Positions 42,843 through 52,047 of a stretch of DNA of 64,000 nt are shown one piece after another. The position numbers were made by a program, and so were the translations under genes. Position 1 is the stretch's first letter, and the number at the start of each line of letters is the position of its first letter. The notes beneath the pieces were generated by a model. It saw only the letters and a list, made by a program, of their open reading frames with translations. It was not told the DNA's origin and searched no databases. The stretch is from JAYFQE01 sp034927345 (GTDB taxonomy: Bacteria > Bacillota > Clostridia > Saccharofermentanales > UBA5734), in contig JAYFQE010000018.1 in NCBI GenBank assembly GCA_034927345.1, positions 83,019-147,018 of the forward strand. Reading direction: 5' to 3'.

Positions 42843-44096
42843 ATGCACATTAAAGGGCTGCTTAAAGGGTTGGATTGGTTCACTCAAAAAAAAGCAACCC
42901 CGGATATGCGGCGCCAGATCATCAGCAGCAATATTCAGCGGGGCAGGATACTGGCAAAACTGGTTATAGCCTTTGACATGGCTTTTGCCTTGTCCGACAT
43001 CATTGCCATGGCCCTGCATGCCGACGATGCTTTTCCTTATCCGATCTATTTATTTTTTTACCTGCTCATGATTGCCGTTAACGTCTGGATGCTGCTGGCA
43101 ACCAGAAATCTGAAGCGACCCCCGGCAAGTGATGAAATAAATATCCGCCTTTATGAAGGCTGGCAAACTGGCTATTTGGTTTTTATGATGACCTGGGGCA
43201 GCATGGTTTCTTTGCTGGATCAAACTTTGTACAGCCAGATCATGGTCTGTATCATCAATATAACGATCTGTTCGATCATCTTTATGGTTCAAACCCGTCA
43301 GCTGGCTGTCGCGTATCTTGTTTCAACGGGCGTCCTTTTTATCGGCTTGCCTTTTTTCCAGAATAATTCAAATATCCTGATCGGGCATTATATTAATCTG
43401 GCCGTATTCCTGTCCGTTGCCTGGGTCGCTTCCCGTTTGCTGTTTCAGACTTTTTGCCATGATCTGGAGGGGCGGATGGCTTTAGAGCAGACCAACCAAA
43501 AGCTGGCTGATGAAATTGAATATAATAAACAAATCAACGAGAAATTAAGCCAGGCAAATTTCCAGCTGCGCCATTTGTCCTTGATCGACGAACTAACCGG
43601 CATCGCCAACCGCCGCGGCATGCGCAATTTCATATCCCACGCTTTTGGGCAATCCGACATTCCGATCGGTCATTTGTCGGTCATGATGATCGATATTGAT
43701 CATTTTAAAGCCTTTAATGACCAATATGGGCATGAAGCCGGCGACAGGGTCCTGGCCTATATTGCCGGCGAAATAGCCGGCTTGGTGCATTCGCCGCTGG
43801 AACTGGCTGTCCGCTGGGGCGGCGAAGAATTTATTTTCCTGTCTTTTGTTGCCGACCGGCTTTTATTTTACAGCCAGGCGGATAAACTGAGACGGCAGAT
43901 CGAAGCTTTATCTTCCAGCAATGAGAATACCCAGTCGTATGGGCCGATAACCGTCAGCATCGGCGTCAGCACTATGCCGGTATCTGACGAAACGCAGACC
44001 GGACAGATTATCAACACGGCAGACAGGGCGCTGTATGCCGCTAAAGCGATGGGCCGCAATCATGTTTGCCAGGATGAATCCGGATCGCCCGGTTAA
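42843..44096 (+). CDS. Membrane-bound GGDEF diguanylate cyclase
   Basis: A 417-residue protein. Residues about 35-205 contain six hydrophobic segments, followed by a coiled-coil linker (about 210-240) and a GGDEF domain (about 245-410) with DELTGIANRRGM, DIDHFKAFNDQYGHEAGD and the active-site RWGGEEFIF. The intact GGEEF predicts synthesis of cyclic di-GMP. No inhibitory RxxD motif is obvious five residues before it. Start ATG 42843 is preferred over TTG 42828. The membrane domain is unlike named sensor modules. Confidence 0.88.
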   Translation: MHIKGLLKGLDWFTQKKATPDMRRQIISSNIQRGRILAKLVIAFDMAFALSDIIAMALHADDAFPYPIYLFFYLLMIAVNVWMLLATRNLKRPPASDEINIRLYEGWQTGYLVFMMTWGSMVSLLDQTLYSQIMVCIINITICSIIFMVQTRQLAVAYLVSTGVLFIGLPFFQNNSNILIGHYINLAVFLSVAWVASRLLFQTFCHDLEGRMALEQTNQKLADEIEYNKQINEKLSQANFQLRHLSLIDELTGIANRRGMRNFISHAFGQSDIPIGHLSVMMIDIDHFKAFNDQYGHEAGDRVLAYIAGEIAGLVHSPLELAVRWGGEEFIFLSFVADRLLFYSQADKLRRQIEALSSSNENTQSYGPITVSIGVSTMPVSDETQTGQIINTADRALYAAKAMGRNHVCQDESGSPG

Positions 44097-44164
44097 ACCG
44101 TTGTCCCGTCCTGGATGATCTTCTCCGTTCACAAATTTTAAACAAATTCGTCAAGGAAAATTCG

Positions 44165-44192
44165 TTGAATAAAGATTATGAGCTTATATAAT
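44165..44192 (+). promoter_or_regulatory. Promoter of the Hsp20 gene
   Basis: TTGAAT (44165-44170) and TATAAT (44187-44192) with a 16-base spacer. No CIRCE inverted repeat is seen nearby. Confidence 0.65.
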
Positions 44193-44237
44193 AATAATTG
44201 TAAAAGTCAAACAAAGTCAAATTACGGAGGTGATCTT

Positions 44238-44696
44238 ATGTTTGGACTTGTACCCTTTGATCGCAGTAAGAAAAATCAGTTACAAAACAGTGATGACCGC
44301 ATTTTTGATATGGATCGGATTTTCGAAAATTTCTTTAATGATGCGTTATTCCCTTCCTTCTATAGCCAAAGCGGCCTGATGCGGGTTAATATCCGCGAAA
44401 CCGACGCGGCGTATGAGCTGGAAGCGGAACTGCCGGGTGTTGCCAAGGAACAGATCAGCGTCGATCTCGATGACGACCGCCTGACCATTTCGGTAAACCA
44501 GGATGATAAATCAGAAGAGAAAAATGAACGGTTTATCCGGCGCGAGCGCCGCTGCTGCTCGATGACCAGAAGTTTCTCGGTCGATAATGTCGACACCGAG
44601 AAAATTGCAGCCAAAATGGAGCATGGCATTTTATATCTGACATTACCTAAGAAGGAACAGACAAAACCGCAAGGCCGCAAGATCGATATCGGCTGA
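44238..44696 (+). CDS. Hsp20-family small heat shock protein
   Basis: A 152-residue alpha-crystallin-domain chaperone. Residues about 45-135 form the ACD (MRVNIRETDAAYELEAELPG, then the FSVDNVDTEKIAAKMEHGIL segment). The C-terminal tail has no clear IxI motif. ATPase-independent holdase activity is expected. Start ATG 44238 is eight bases after GGAGG; the frame extends upstream to 44178 without a ribosome binding site. It is monocistronic between its promoter and a strong terminator. Confidence 0.92.
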   Translation: MFGLVPFDRSKKNQLQNSDDRIFDMDRIFENFFNDALFPSFYSQSGLMRVNIRETDAAYELEAELPGVAKEQISVDLDDDRLTISVNQDDKSEEKNERFIRRERRCCSMTRSFSVDNVDTEKIAAKMEHGILYLTLPKKEQTKPQGRKIDIG

Positions 44697-44729
44697 CGGC
44701 GGCGGCGCCGGCCGCAAGCGTGAAGACAA

Positions 44730-44760
44730 GGGACGGATTGACAGAATCCGTCCCTTTTTT
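44730..44760 (+). terminator. Rho-independent terminator of the Hsp20 gene
   Basis: GGGACGGATT (44730-44739) pairs perfectly with AATCCGTCCC (44745-44754), followed by TTTTTT. Confidence 0.9.
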
Positions 44761-44829
44761 CTGCCGGCTTCCTGTGTTATGCTGGGAAAAACGAAAAGCG
44801 GGACAGGCCGGAACAGGCCGGAGGTTTTT

Positions 44830-45471
44830 GTGGATAAACTGGTTATCTGGGATTTCAACGGCACCATCATCGACGATGTCGAATTGTGCCGGACGATCAT
44901 CAACCGCATGCTGCGCCGGCGTGATTTACCTCAGCTGACGCTGGCCGATTATCAAAGTGTTTTCGATTTTCCGGTGCGGACTTATTATCAGCAAGTGGGT
45001 TTCGACATGGACCGCGAGCCGTTTCCCTGTCTGGCAGCTGAATACATGGACCAATATCAGCCGGCCAGTTTTACTTGCCCGTTACGTAAAAATGTGGTTG
45101 ATGTCCTGGCCTTTTTAGCGGGTCAAGGTTATCGGCAAGTCCTGCTGTCGGCGACAAAGCGAGATTTTCTGATCCGCCAGCTGGAGCATTATGATCTCAT
45201 CCGCTACTTTGATCCGATTTTAGGACTTGATGACATTTATGGCCGCAGCAAATCGGAGATGGCGGCCGACTGGTTTCATAAAACGGATCTTGATCCTGAA
45301 AAAGTTGTTCTCATCGGCGACACGGTGCATGACCAGATTGTGGCGCAAGCCTTGCGTTGCCGTGCTGTTTTGCTGGCCGGAGGACATAACAGCCGGGAAC
45401 GTCTTGCGGCGACAGGCAGCCTGGTTGTCAACCAGCCGGATGCCCTGCTGGCCGATCCCTGGTTCCTTTGA
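44830..45471 (+). CDS. HAD-superfamily phosphatase
   Basis: A 213-residue phosphoglycolate-phosphatase-like hydrolase. Motif I is WDFNGTIIDD (nucleophile Asp and acid-base Asp variant DxN), motif II is LLSATKRDF, motif III and IV fall in the GRSKSEM region (Lys) and VLIGDTVHD. Position 3 of motif I is Asn rather than Asp, seen in some HAD proteins and possibly affecting acid-base catalysis. Start is GTG 44830 five bases after GGAGG; the ATG at 44779 has no ribosome binding site. Substrate unknown. Confidence 0.83.
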   Translation: MDKLVIWDFNGTIIDDVELCRTIINRMLRRRDLPQLTLADYQSVFDFPVRTYYQQVGFDMDREPFPCLAAEYMDQYQPASFTCPLRKNVVDVLAFLAGQGYRQVLLSATKRDFLIRQLEHYDLIRYFDPILGLDDIYGRSKSEMAADWFHKTDLDPEKVVLIGDTVHDQIVAQALRCRAVLLAGGHNSRERLAATGSLVVNQPDALLADPWFL

Positions 45472-45561
45472 ACGTTCATGAACCGGCAACCTTTCCGGCC
45501 TGAAAAATAAAAGAGAAGGACAATGTTGCGGCAAAGCATTCCGTCAAACCCGATGTTCGTG

Positions 45562-45567
45562 TATAAT
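45562..45567 (+). promoter_or_regulatory. Candidate -10 box before the NlpC/P60 gene
   Basis: TATAAT at 45562-45567, about 100 bases before the start codon. No convincing -35 box at the right spacing. Confidence 0.35.
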
Positions 45568-45666
45568 GGCACTAAGTGCAGATGCGCTTTTTCGACATCA
45601 GGGTTCGACGCATGAACAGAAGCCTGAAATCAGGCCAGAATCAAGGAATAGGATGTCGCTGCAAAC

Positions 45667-46896
45667 ATGAAAAAAAACCGATTGAACGGAAATCAGGAGC
45701 AAAAACCCGGAATCTGGCCGGCCAGCCAGGTTATTAGGGAACATCTGGCTCCCGGATTTTTACGCATATTAAGAACGCTGCCCGCTATTACGGTAACCTT
45801 GATGATGTCGACATTAGTCCTCTATCTGACCGTCGGACAAGGCGCCGCCTCTGCCATCCAACCCGCTGCGACTGCTGCCGTCGCTGAACCGGAGGCCTCG
45901 CATGTACAGCCGGCAGAATTGGAGCCCTATCAATCGGATAATCTGAACTTTGCCGAAATGAACCGCGGCCTCGGCCAATTGGACGATACCCTGACAACCG
46001 CAATCACGGCTGCCGTGACCGAACCGGCCGCCGTCACGCCGGCGCCGACTCAGGCTCCCGCGGCGACGCCGTATCCTCAGGAAACCGACGCTTTTGGCGT
46101 TATTCAGGAAGGCATGCCGGTAGAGGCTTTTACTCCGGATCAGACGATTTATTATGTCGAGGCTTATAACGCCAACATTCGTGAGCTGCCGCGAACCGAC
46201 GCGGCCGTCCTGACTGCCGTGACCATGGGCGATAAATTGACCCGGCTCGGATATGGCCTCAACTGGTCAAAAGTGCAAACAGAAAAAGGCATAACCGGAT
46301 ATGTTCTGACCAGCTTGATCACGACAACGGTTATTTATAAACCGGCTCCCGCAGCAACCCCCACACCGGTTCCTTCGCCCAAGCCGACGGCAGCGCCGAC
46401 CCCGAAGGCGACGCCGAAGCCGACGGCAGCGCCGACGCCGAAGCCGACGGCGACTCCCGCGCCGACCGCGACCCCCCAGCCGACAGCCGCTCCGGAAGAA
46501 GCCTCATCCGGCCTGACCGATGCTCAGAAACAGCAAATCGTCGATCTGGCTAAATCCTGTCTGGGTGTCGATTATGTGTATGGTGGCATGTCGAAGAGCG
46601 GGTTTGACTGTTCCGGTTTCACTTCCTATATCTATAAACAACTTTTTGCGGTCACACTGCCGCGGACGGCGAAAAGCCAGGCTTCCGCCGGTATTTCCGT
46701 TGCCAAAGCCAATATTGAGATCGGTGATATCATCTGTTTCGACTGGAGCGGCAGCGACGGCGTCTGTGATCATGTCGGCCTGTATATCGGCGGCGGCCAG
46801 TATATTCACGCCTCTTATTCGAGCGGAAAAGTTGTACAATCGGCCCTTAATATGAGCAAGAGCCCGATTGTGTCCATTCGACGAATCATACGCTGA
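45667..46896 (+). CDS. SH3-NlpC/P60 cell-wall endopeptidase
   Basis: A 409-residue exported protein. Residues about 35-60 are a membrane-spanning signal anchor. An SH3b domain follows (about 158-222; YNANIRELPRTDAAVL). Then comes a Pro-Thr-Ala-Lys-rich linker of about 50 residues built from short repeats (PTAAPTPK units), and an NlpC/P60 domain (about 290-409) with Cys in GFDCSGFTSYIY and His in CDHVGLYIG and QYIHASY. Such enzymes cut gamma-D-Glu-diamino-acid bonds in peptidoglycan. It is followed 33 bases later by the VanW gene. Confidence 0.9.
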   Translation: MKKNRLNGNQEQKPGIWPASQVIREHLAPGFLRILRTLPAITVTLMMSTLVLYLTVGQGAASAIQPAATAAVAEPEASHVQPAELEPYQSDNLNFAEMNRGLGQLDDTLTTAITAAVTEPAAVTPAPTQAPAATPYPQETDAFGVIQEGMPVEAFTPDQTIYYVEAYNANIRELPRTDAAVLTAVTMGDKLTRLGYGLNWSKVQTEKGITGYVLTSLITTTVIYKPAPAATPTPVPSPKPTAAPTPKATPKPTAAPTPKPTATPAPTATPQPTAAPEEASSGLTDAQKQQIVDLAKSCLGVDYVYGGMSKSGFDCSGFTSYIYKQLFAVTLPRTAKSQASAGISVAKANIEIGDIICFDWSGSDGVCDHVGLYIGGGQYIHASYSSGKVVQSALNMSKSPIVSIRRIIR

Positions 46897-46929
46897 ACAT
46901 TCGATTTTATCTGAAAGGCGACAAGCACC

Positions 46930-48528
46930 ATGGTTAAGTTCAAATCAAACCCCAATCGTCAAAATCGAGCCTGGATTATCCCGGTTATTCTTATTGCCAT
47001 CCTGATTTTAAGTGTTGGCGGATATTATGCTTTCAGCAAAATAGACTTGAATAATCCTGCGGAAAGCAGTGAAACGACAACCGAAACCATACCGACAACA
47101 ACGGAAGATCCTGAACTGACGGCGATGAAGCAAGCCCTTGACCGGGATGTCTTTTATGACGGCATCTGGATCGGCGATTTGGATTTGTCGGGGAAAACCG
47201 AAGAACAAGCCCGGAAACTGCTGCAAGATCAAGAAAAAGCAGCGGCAGACGCTTTTGCCCTGACCCTGAGCCTGGATAAAAAGACCTGGAGCATGACTGC
47301 CGCCGAAGCGGGATTCCAATCTGATTGGCAGGAAGTCCTGGATAAAGCCTGGCAAACAGGCCGATCCGGCGAATCGGCCGATGACGCCGCACTGATACGT
47401 GAACGTTATGCGGCCGTTGAGAAGTTGAAGAAAACACCCTTGCACCTGGAATTGACCAATACCTGGGACGAGAACCTGATCAGGCAAAAGCTTGACGCCA
47501 TAGCAAAGGAAGTTAATATCGAACCGCTCGGCGCCAGGGCAACCGGCTTCAATACCGAAACCAAGAAATTTACAATAGAAGAACAGGTAACCGGCTATCA
47601 GCTGCAAATGGATGCCTGTCTCAGCTCGATCCTGGATCAATTAAAAGCCGGGCAGTATAAATCGGCAATAACGCTGAAAGCCGATACCGTAAAGGCCGGC
47701 ATGGACGCCAAAGCTCTGGGCGCCAATCTGGGATTGGTTTCGGAAGCGAGAACCTCGGCCAAGAAAGTAAATAAACCACGTGACAACAACATTACCTTGA
47801 TCTGCAAAATGCTGAACGGCCTGGTTCTCCAGCCGGGCGAGCAATTTTCCTTTAACGGCCGGATCGGCGAACGGACTGCAGAAAAGGGCTTCCAGGAAGC
47901 CGGCGGCATAATGGACGGCGTTCTGGTTCCCACGGTGGGCGGAGGTATTTGCCAGCCGAATACGACGCTTTGCCATGCCGTTTTGATGGCCGATTTGCAA
48001 ATCGACGCGCGCAGGCCCCATTCCTGGCCCAGCGATTATGTCGCTGTCGGCTTGGACGCGACAGTCTCCTGGCCGAATACAGACTTCAAATTCACCAATA
48101 ATACGGATTATCCGCTGGCCATTGTCGCCTGGTATAAAAAACCGGCCATTGTTTTTCAGATTTACGGACGTCAATTGGATCAGGGCGTCAGCATCAAGCT
48201 GACATCGGAGATACTGGAAAGCACGCCGCCGGGAGATCCGCAGGTTACCGTCGTTCCCACCATGGCGCCCGGTACAACCAATGAAATTCGCTCGGCGCAC
48301 AACGCGATCAAGGCCATCGCTTATAAAGACTGGTACAAAGACGGCCAACTCATCAAGAGAGAAGTGGCTTTCAAGAGTTCATATCGTCCTCTGGTCGCCA
48401 TCTATGAAGTCGGGCCTACGCCTACGCCCGGCGCTCCGACACCGGCAGCGACCGAACCGGCGCCAACAACCGAGCAGACGACCGCAGCTCCGACGGAAGC
48501 TCCCACGGAAACGACTCTGGTCGGCTAA
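46930..48528 (+). CDS. VanW family protein with PG_binding_4 domain
   Basis: A 532-residue envelope protein. Residues about 12-35 are a single membrane anchor, then a Thr-Glu-Ser-rich stretch. A PG_binding_4-like domain follows, with DGIWIGDLDLSGKTEEQAR (about 75-95). The VanW core (about 295-410) has QPGEQFSFNGRIGERTAE and GGGICQPNTTL. The last about 40 residues are Pro-Thr-Ala-rich. VanW domains are thought to act on or bind the cell wall, function unproven. It follows the NlpC/P60 gene with GAAAGGCGAC upstream, so the pair likely works on the wall together. Confidence 0.9.
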   Translation: MVKFKSNPNRQNRAWIIPVILIAILILSVGGYYAFSKIDLNNPAESSETTTETIPTTTEDPELTAMKQALDRDVFYDGIWIGDLDLSGKTEEQARKLLQDQEKAAADAFALTLSLDKKTWSMTAAEAGFQSDWQEVLDKAWQTGRSGESADDAALIRERYAAVEKLKKTPLHLELTNTWDENLIRQKLDAIAKEVNIEPLGARATGFNTETKKFTIEEQVTGYQLQMDACLSSILDQLKAGQYKSAITLKADTVKAGMDAKALGANLGLVSEARTSAKKVNKPRDNNITLICKMLNGLVLQPGEQFSFNGRIGERTAEKGFQEAGGIMDGVLVPTVGGGICQPNTTLCHAVLMADLQIDARRPHSWPSDYVAVGLDATVSWPNTDFKFTNNTDYPLAIVAWYKKPAIVFQIYGRQLDQGVSIKLTSEILESTPPGDPQVTVVPTMAPGTTNEIRSAHNAIKAIAYKDWYKDGQLIKREVAFKSSYRPLVAIYEVGPTPTPGAPTPAATEPAPTTEQTTAAPTEAPTETTLVG

Positions 48529-48529
48529 A

Positions 48530-49843
48530 TCAACTGTTTTCGGCCAGCTTTTGGATCAGCAAAGCATCGGCCGGCAGCAAATTTAAGGCCAGAGCTTCTT
48601 CAGCTGTCGCATAACAAAATTGATCATGCGCGTTCTGAGCAATAGCCTGGGAACCGATTTGCGTATCGATTAAAACCAGGATAACCTGCTTTTCCGGATC
48701 ATTATGGATTAAAACAAGGCGAATCGACCCGATTTTCGCCTGAACAGCCATTTCTTCCGACATTTCTCGCTGTAGTGCCCCGGCTGGCGTTTCGCCCGGT
48801 TCGACTTTACCGCCCGGCAGTTCCCAGAATCCGTCCAGCTTTCCCTGGGTCCGGCGCCGGCCAAGGAGCCAGGTCGCCTTGCCGTTGCGGTCCGGCCCCG
48901 GGCATAAAGCGGCGGCGACCAGAAATACCGGCCTGTCCGTCCATTGACAGCTTCCGGAATACATCAAGCGTTTTTTCTTATTTAAGCCATGATCATCGCT
49001 GCCGGCCGTATTGATCAGGCCGATAACCAGTCCGGCTGCCGCAACTTCCTGCTGTTCATCTCTTGATGCTTCTCCATGATAAGCTTCGACACCTTGAAGA
49101 CCGGCCGCGCGCAGACGGGTCAGTTTGGCGAGCAACCGCGATGAAACAAATGGCCGGCCGCCGCACCAGCCATATAAGGCCGGATGAGCCAGCACCGTCA
49201 CGCCGCCGGCCTCGCGGATCAGTTGAATGGCGTCGTTGACACTAGGACGAGGCCGTTCAACATAGCCGGGTTTATCCATACCGAGCAATTGCTCAAATAC
49301 CTGGCCGATGTCCTGAAAATACCCTTTACGGCAGAGCAGAACCGCGGCTTGCAGACGGCCGGCCGATCCTTGCCCGCCGGCGTCGAATTCATCCTGGCTG
49401 ATCGCATAGCCTAATCCCTGCAAACGCTGGATCATCTGACGATTGCGCTGCCGGCGCAGTTCCTGTTGTTCGGCCAGAAACCGCTCGATTCTTTCCATGC
49501 CGCCAAAAGGGAAATAACCTAAAAGATGTAATTCAAACCCGTTGTCATCGACCGACAATTCTACACCGGCAATGAGAACCGGCCGCGGTTCCTCTGCCGG
49601 CAGAAGACAGGCTTGCAGGTATTTTAAAGCGTCAGGATAAGCCGACATATTGTCATGGTCGGTGATGGCGATGGTCCTGAGCCCTGCCGATAAAGCGCGG
49701 TCAACCGTTTGTTCCGGCGTATCTGAACCGTCGGAATGGCTGGTATGCAGATGAAGATCGCAGCCGCCCGTATCCAGGCGCCGCTGCAGCCAGATCGCGG
49801 CTTGAGTGCTTTTATTCAAATTGGTCTGATCAGAATCGCACAC
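48530..49843 (-). CDS. PHP phosphoesterase fused to a Nudix hydrolase
   Basis: A 437-residue protein with two enzymatic domains. Residues about 27-290 are a PHP domain (CDLHLHTSHSDGSDTPEQ, ITDHDN, GVELSV, LAHPALYG and GSDDHG carrying the metal ligands), related to RNase AM/YciV-type phosphoesterases. Residues about 305-437 are a Nudix hydrolase with the complete box GKVEPGETPAGALQREMSEEM, resembling MutT/8-oxo-dGTP diphosphatases. The Nudix part may cleave (d)NTPs or NDP-X and the PHP part may remove a phosphate from the product; coupling is inference. Start ATG 49843 has GGAGCAGAGACAG upstream. Converges on VanW. Confidence 0.85.
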   Translation of the reverse strand: MCDSDQTNLNKSTQAAIWLQRRLDTGGCDLHLHTSHSDGSDTPEQTVDRALSAGLRTIAITDHDNMSAYPDALKYLQACLLPAEEPRPVLIAGVELSVDDNGFELHLLGYFPFGGMERIERFLAEQQELRRQRNRQMIQRLQGLGYAISQDEFDAGGQGSAGRLQAAVLLCRKGYFQDIGQVFEQLLGMDKPGYVERPRPSVNDAIQLIREAGGVTVLAHPALYGWCGGRPFVSSRLLAKLTRLRAAGLQGVEAYHGEASRDEQQEVAAAGLVIGLINTAGSDDHGLNKKKRLMYSGSCQWTDRPVFLVAAALCPGPDRNGKATWLLGRRRTQGKLDGFWELPGGKVEPGETPAGALQREMSEEMAVQAKIGSIRLVLIHNDPEKQVILVLIDTQIGSQAIAQNAHDQFCYATAEEALALNLLPADALLIQKLAENS

Positions 49844-49893
49844 TGTCTCTGCTCCTATAAAATAATTACAGCGATTAACTCATGACCCGATGA

Positions 49894-52047
49894 TCATGAA
49901 TTCAATGGCTGCCGCAAGTTGTATATTTTAATATGGCCCAATGCGGGAAAGGTTTGAACGACCGGGAAATTCTGGTCAAAGAAAGCTTCGTCGACCGTTA
50001 TTTCACTACTGTCGCGCAGTTGATCGTCCAGCAGCAGATAATCAAGCCCTTCGGTTTCAATCATAGCCAATACATCGGCCAGATTATGGCCGCAGCCGGA
50101 CAGCAGCTGCTGTTCTTTGATAAAACGGCCGTTCGTGTCATGTCCGGCCGACCAGGCATAATAAGCATGTCCCAGCCAGGTTGCCCGGCCGGACAGGTAA
50201 AAACTATTATAATGATAGGGCGCGCTGACAAAAACCGCATCCGGACGGGTATTTTGTTTGATCCAGGCAACCAGGGGCGAATCAAGGTCCAGGACGACGG
50301 TGTTTTGATTGATATTGCGGACAATTATGAATTCTTCCAGCCCGGTAGCGGTTAGGGCGGCAATCAGGAGAATAACCGCTGCCCGGCGGACAATCCGGCC
50401 TGCCTGCCGGGCGTGTTTTTTGGGCATCAAGGCGGACGGCGGCCTGATCATGCTGCCGTTTGTATTTTTTTTACCTGGCCATAAGCGGATCAGAAGATCG
50501 CTCACATAAATATTGGACAAGGCCAGCGTGATGATGATGTCCTTATGGTTGACGGTGATATCGGGCGTCAGGGAAATGGTGAAGGCAAAGATCAGAGGCA
50601 AAGAGAAGGCCGCAAGCAAAATTTTGCGCCGCTGGCCAGGCAGCCAGAACGCAATAAACAGCAGCGGCAGAACGAGACCGGTCAATTCCAGTAAATAGAC
50701 AAGAATGCCGCCAACCGAGGCCTTGTCGGCCAGGAAACCAAAATAGAAGGCCGGCTGGATGACAGAGCCGGCCCGTCCGGAAAAATAGCCGGCTTGCAGC
50801 CAGGCTGACGCGGCCGACGCCAGGCCGGCAGCCAGAAATGCGAGCCGGTTAACGGAAAATAAAGCCATGAAAGCCAAAATCAATAAAAGCGAAACGAGAA
50901 CGGAACCATGCCAATAAGGCATCAAAATCAGAATCAGGATGGCTGCCGCCAGACGCCGGCGGTCTTCCGGCTTGCGCACCAGCCAGACGTCGGCAGAAAA
51001 CCAGCCGCGCAACCGATGGCGTTCCGCCAGCCCGGCTTGCAGGTCGGGGAGAAATAAGAAAATGACAATCAAAGCCAACGAGAGGCCCGCCAGAAAATGG
51101 CGTTGGTTGGCGTAGACATTGATGCCCCATAAGCCCCAGTCGTCATGAGCTGTCCGGCCGATAAACGCCGACTGATGCCAAAGCGCCCGTAAAATGTCCG
51201 GCCAGGCTTGCGGTCCGGCGCCATATTGGGCAGTCAGATCCTGCAGGCAGGTTACGATGGCGAATGAACTGCGGCAGAATAAAAGAAGCGGCGCCAGCAG
51301 GAAAGTCATCCGGCGGCCGGTCAGGCGCAGCGCTAGCAAGCCAAGCAGCAGACAGAAGGAAACCAGGCCCAGAATACTCGGCAGATTGATAGCCCAATCC
51401 ATCGGCAGACCGAGATAATTCAGATTGCCGCACAGGAAAAAGAACAGGAAGTGATAGGCAATGCCGTCGTTGGGGAAATGGGGATATTCGGTCGGCCAGT
51501 TCCGCCCTTGTGAAAAGGAACTGACCAGAGCGGTATGCGGAGCGAAATCACTGAAAACCGAGTAACCGGCATGAAGCTGACTGCCGGTTTGGTAGAACGT
51601 GCCGATCATCAGCCAGCAGCCGAAGATCAGCCATAGAAGGCCGGTCAGCAGATAAAACCGGGATGATCGGTCCCGGAGCGGGCACGCCGGCCGCCATGGC
51701 TCGGGCCGGACGAAGGATTTCCGGCGCCGCAGCAAGAGCACGGCCGCCCAGAGGATGCCGCCGGCAAAACACGCGAGATTGGCGGTCAGCAGGGGATGAA
51801 TGCTCAGGGGCAGCCGCGGCGATAAAAAGGCTGCCAGACTATATGTCAGCACGGTCAGAAAAAGTGTGCCGCACCAAAAGGCCGCCGTTACCCGAAATAT
51901 ATAAAGCGGCCAGGGTGTGGCAAAAAAAACATCGGCTGCCGCCGGCCCTGCCGCCCGGCGTAAACAGGTCTCCCCGCCGCCCAGGAAAAACCGGACGAAG
52001 CGCCAGCCGGCAAAAACTGCCAGAAGCAGCCAGAAAATAGCGATCAT
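49894..52047 (-). CDS. Large polytopic membrane protein, probable GT-C-type glycosyltransferase
   Basis: A 717-residue protein with at least twelve hydrophobic segments, followed by a C-terminal soluble part (about 620-717). A loop with an Asp-Phe-Ala-Pro-His run (about residue 168) follows the early membrane segments, as in GT-C enzymes that use polyprenyl-phosphate sugars, but no signature names the family. The start overlaps the stop of the polyprenyl glycosyltransferase gene by four bases (ATGA). That enzyme would make the lipid-linked sugar that this one could transfer outside the membrane. I am sure of the membrane topology class, less so of the reaction. Confidence 0.6.
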   Translation of the reverse strand: MIAIFWLLLAVFAGWRFVRFFLGGGETCLRRAAGPAAADVFFATPWPLYIFRVTAAFWCGTLFLTVLTYSLAAFLSPRLPLSIHPLLTANLACFAGGILWAAVLLLRRRKSFVRPEPWRPACPLRDRSSRFYLLTGLLWLIFGCWLMIGTFYQTGSQLHAGYSVFSDFAPHTALVSSFSQGRNWPTEYPHFPNDGIAYHFLFFFLCGNLNYLGLPMDWAINLPSILGLVSFCLLLGLLALRLTGRRMTFLLAPLLLFCRSSFAIVTCLQDLTAQYGAGPQAWPDILRALWHQSAFIGRTAHDDWGLWGINVYANQRHFLAGLSLALIVIFLFLPDLQAGLAERHRLRGWFSADVWLVRKPEDRRRLAAAILILILMPYWHGSVLVSLLLILAFMALFSVNRLAFLAAGLASAASAWLQAGYFSGRAGSVIQPAFYFGFLADKASVGGILVYLLELTGLVLPLLFIAFWLPGQRRKILLAAFSLPLIFAFTISLTPDITVNHKDIIITLALSNIYVSDLLIRLWPGKKNTNGSMIRPPSALMPKKHARQAGRIVRRAAVILLIAALTATGLEEFIIVRNINQNTVVLDLDSPLVAWIKQNTRPDAVFVSAPYHYNSFYLSGRATWLGHAYYAWSAGHDTNGRFIKEQQLLSGCGHNLADVLAMIETEGLDYLLLDDQLRDSSEITVDEAFFDQNFPVVQTFPALGHIKIYNLRQPLNS

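Noticed and set aside
46340..46500. Pro-Thr-Ala repeat as a DNA repeat element
   Set aside because: It is the low-complexity linker of the NlpC/P60 protein and is imperfect at base level.
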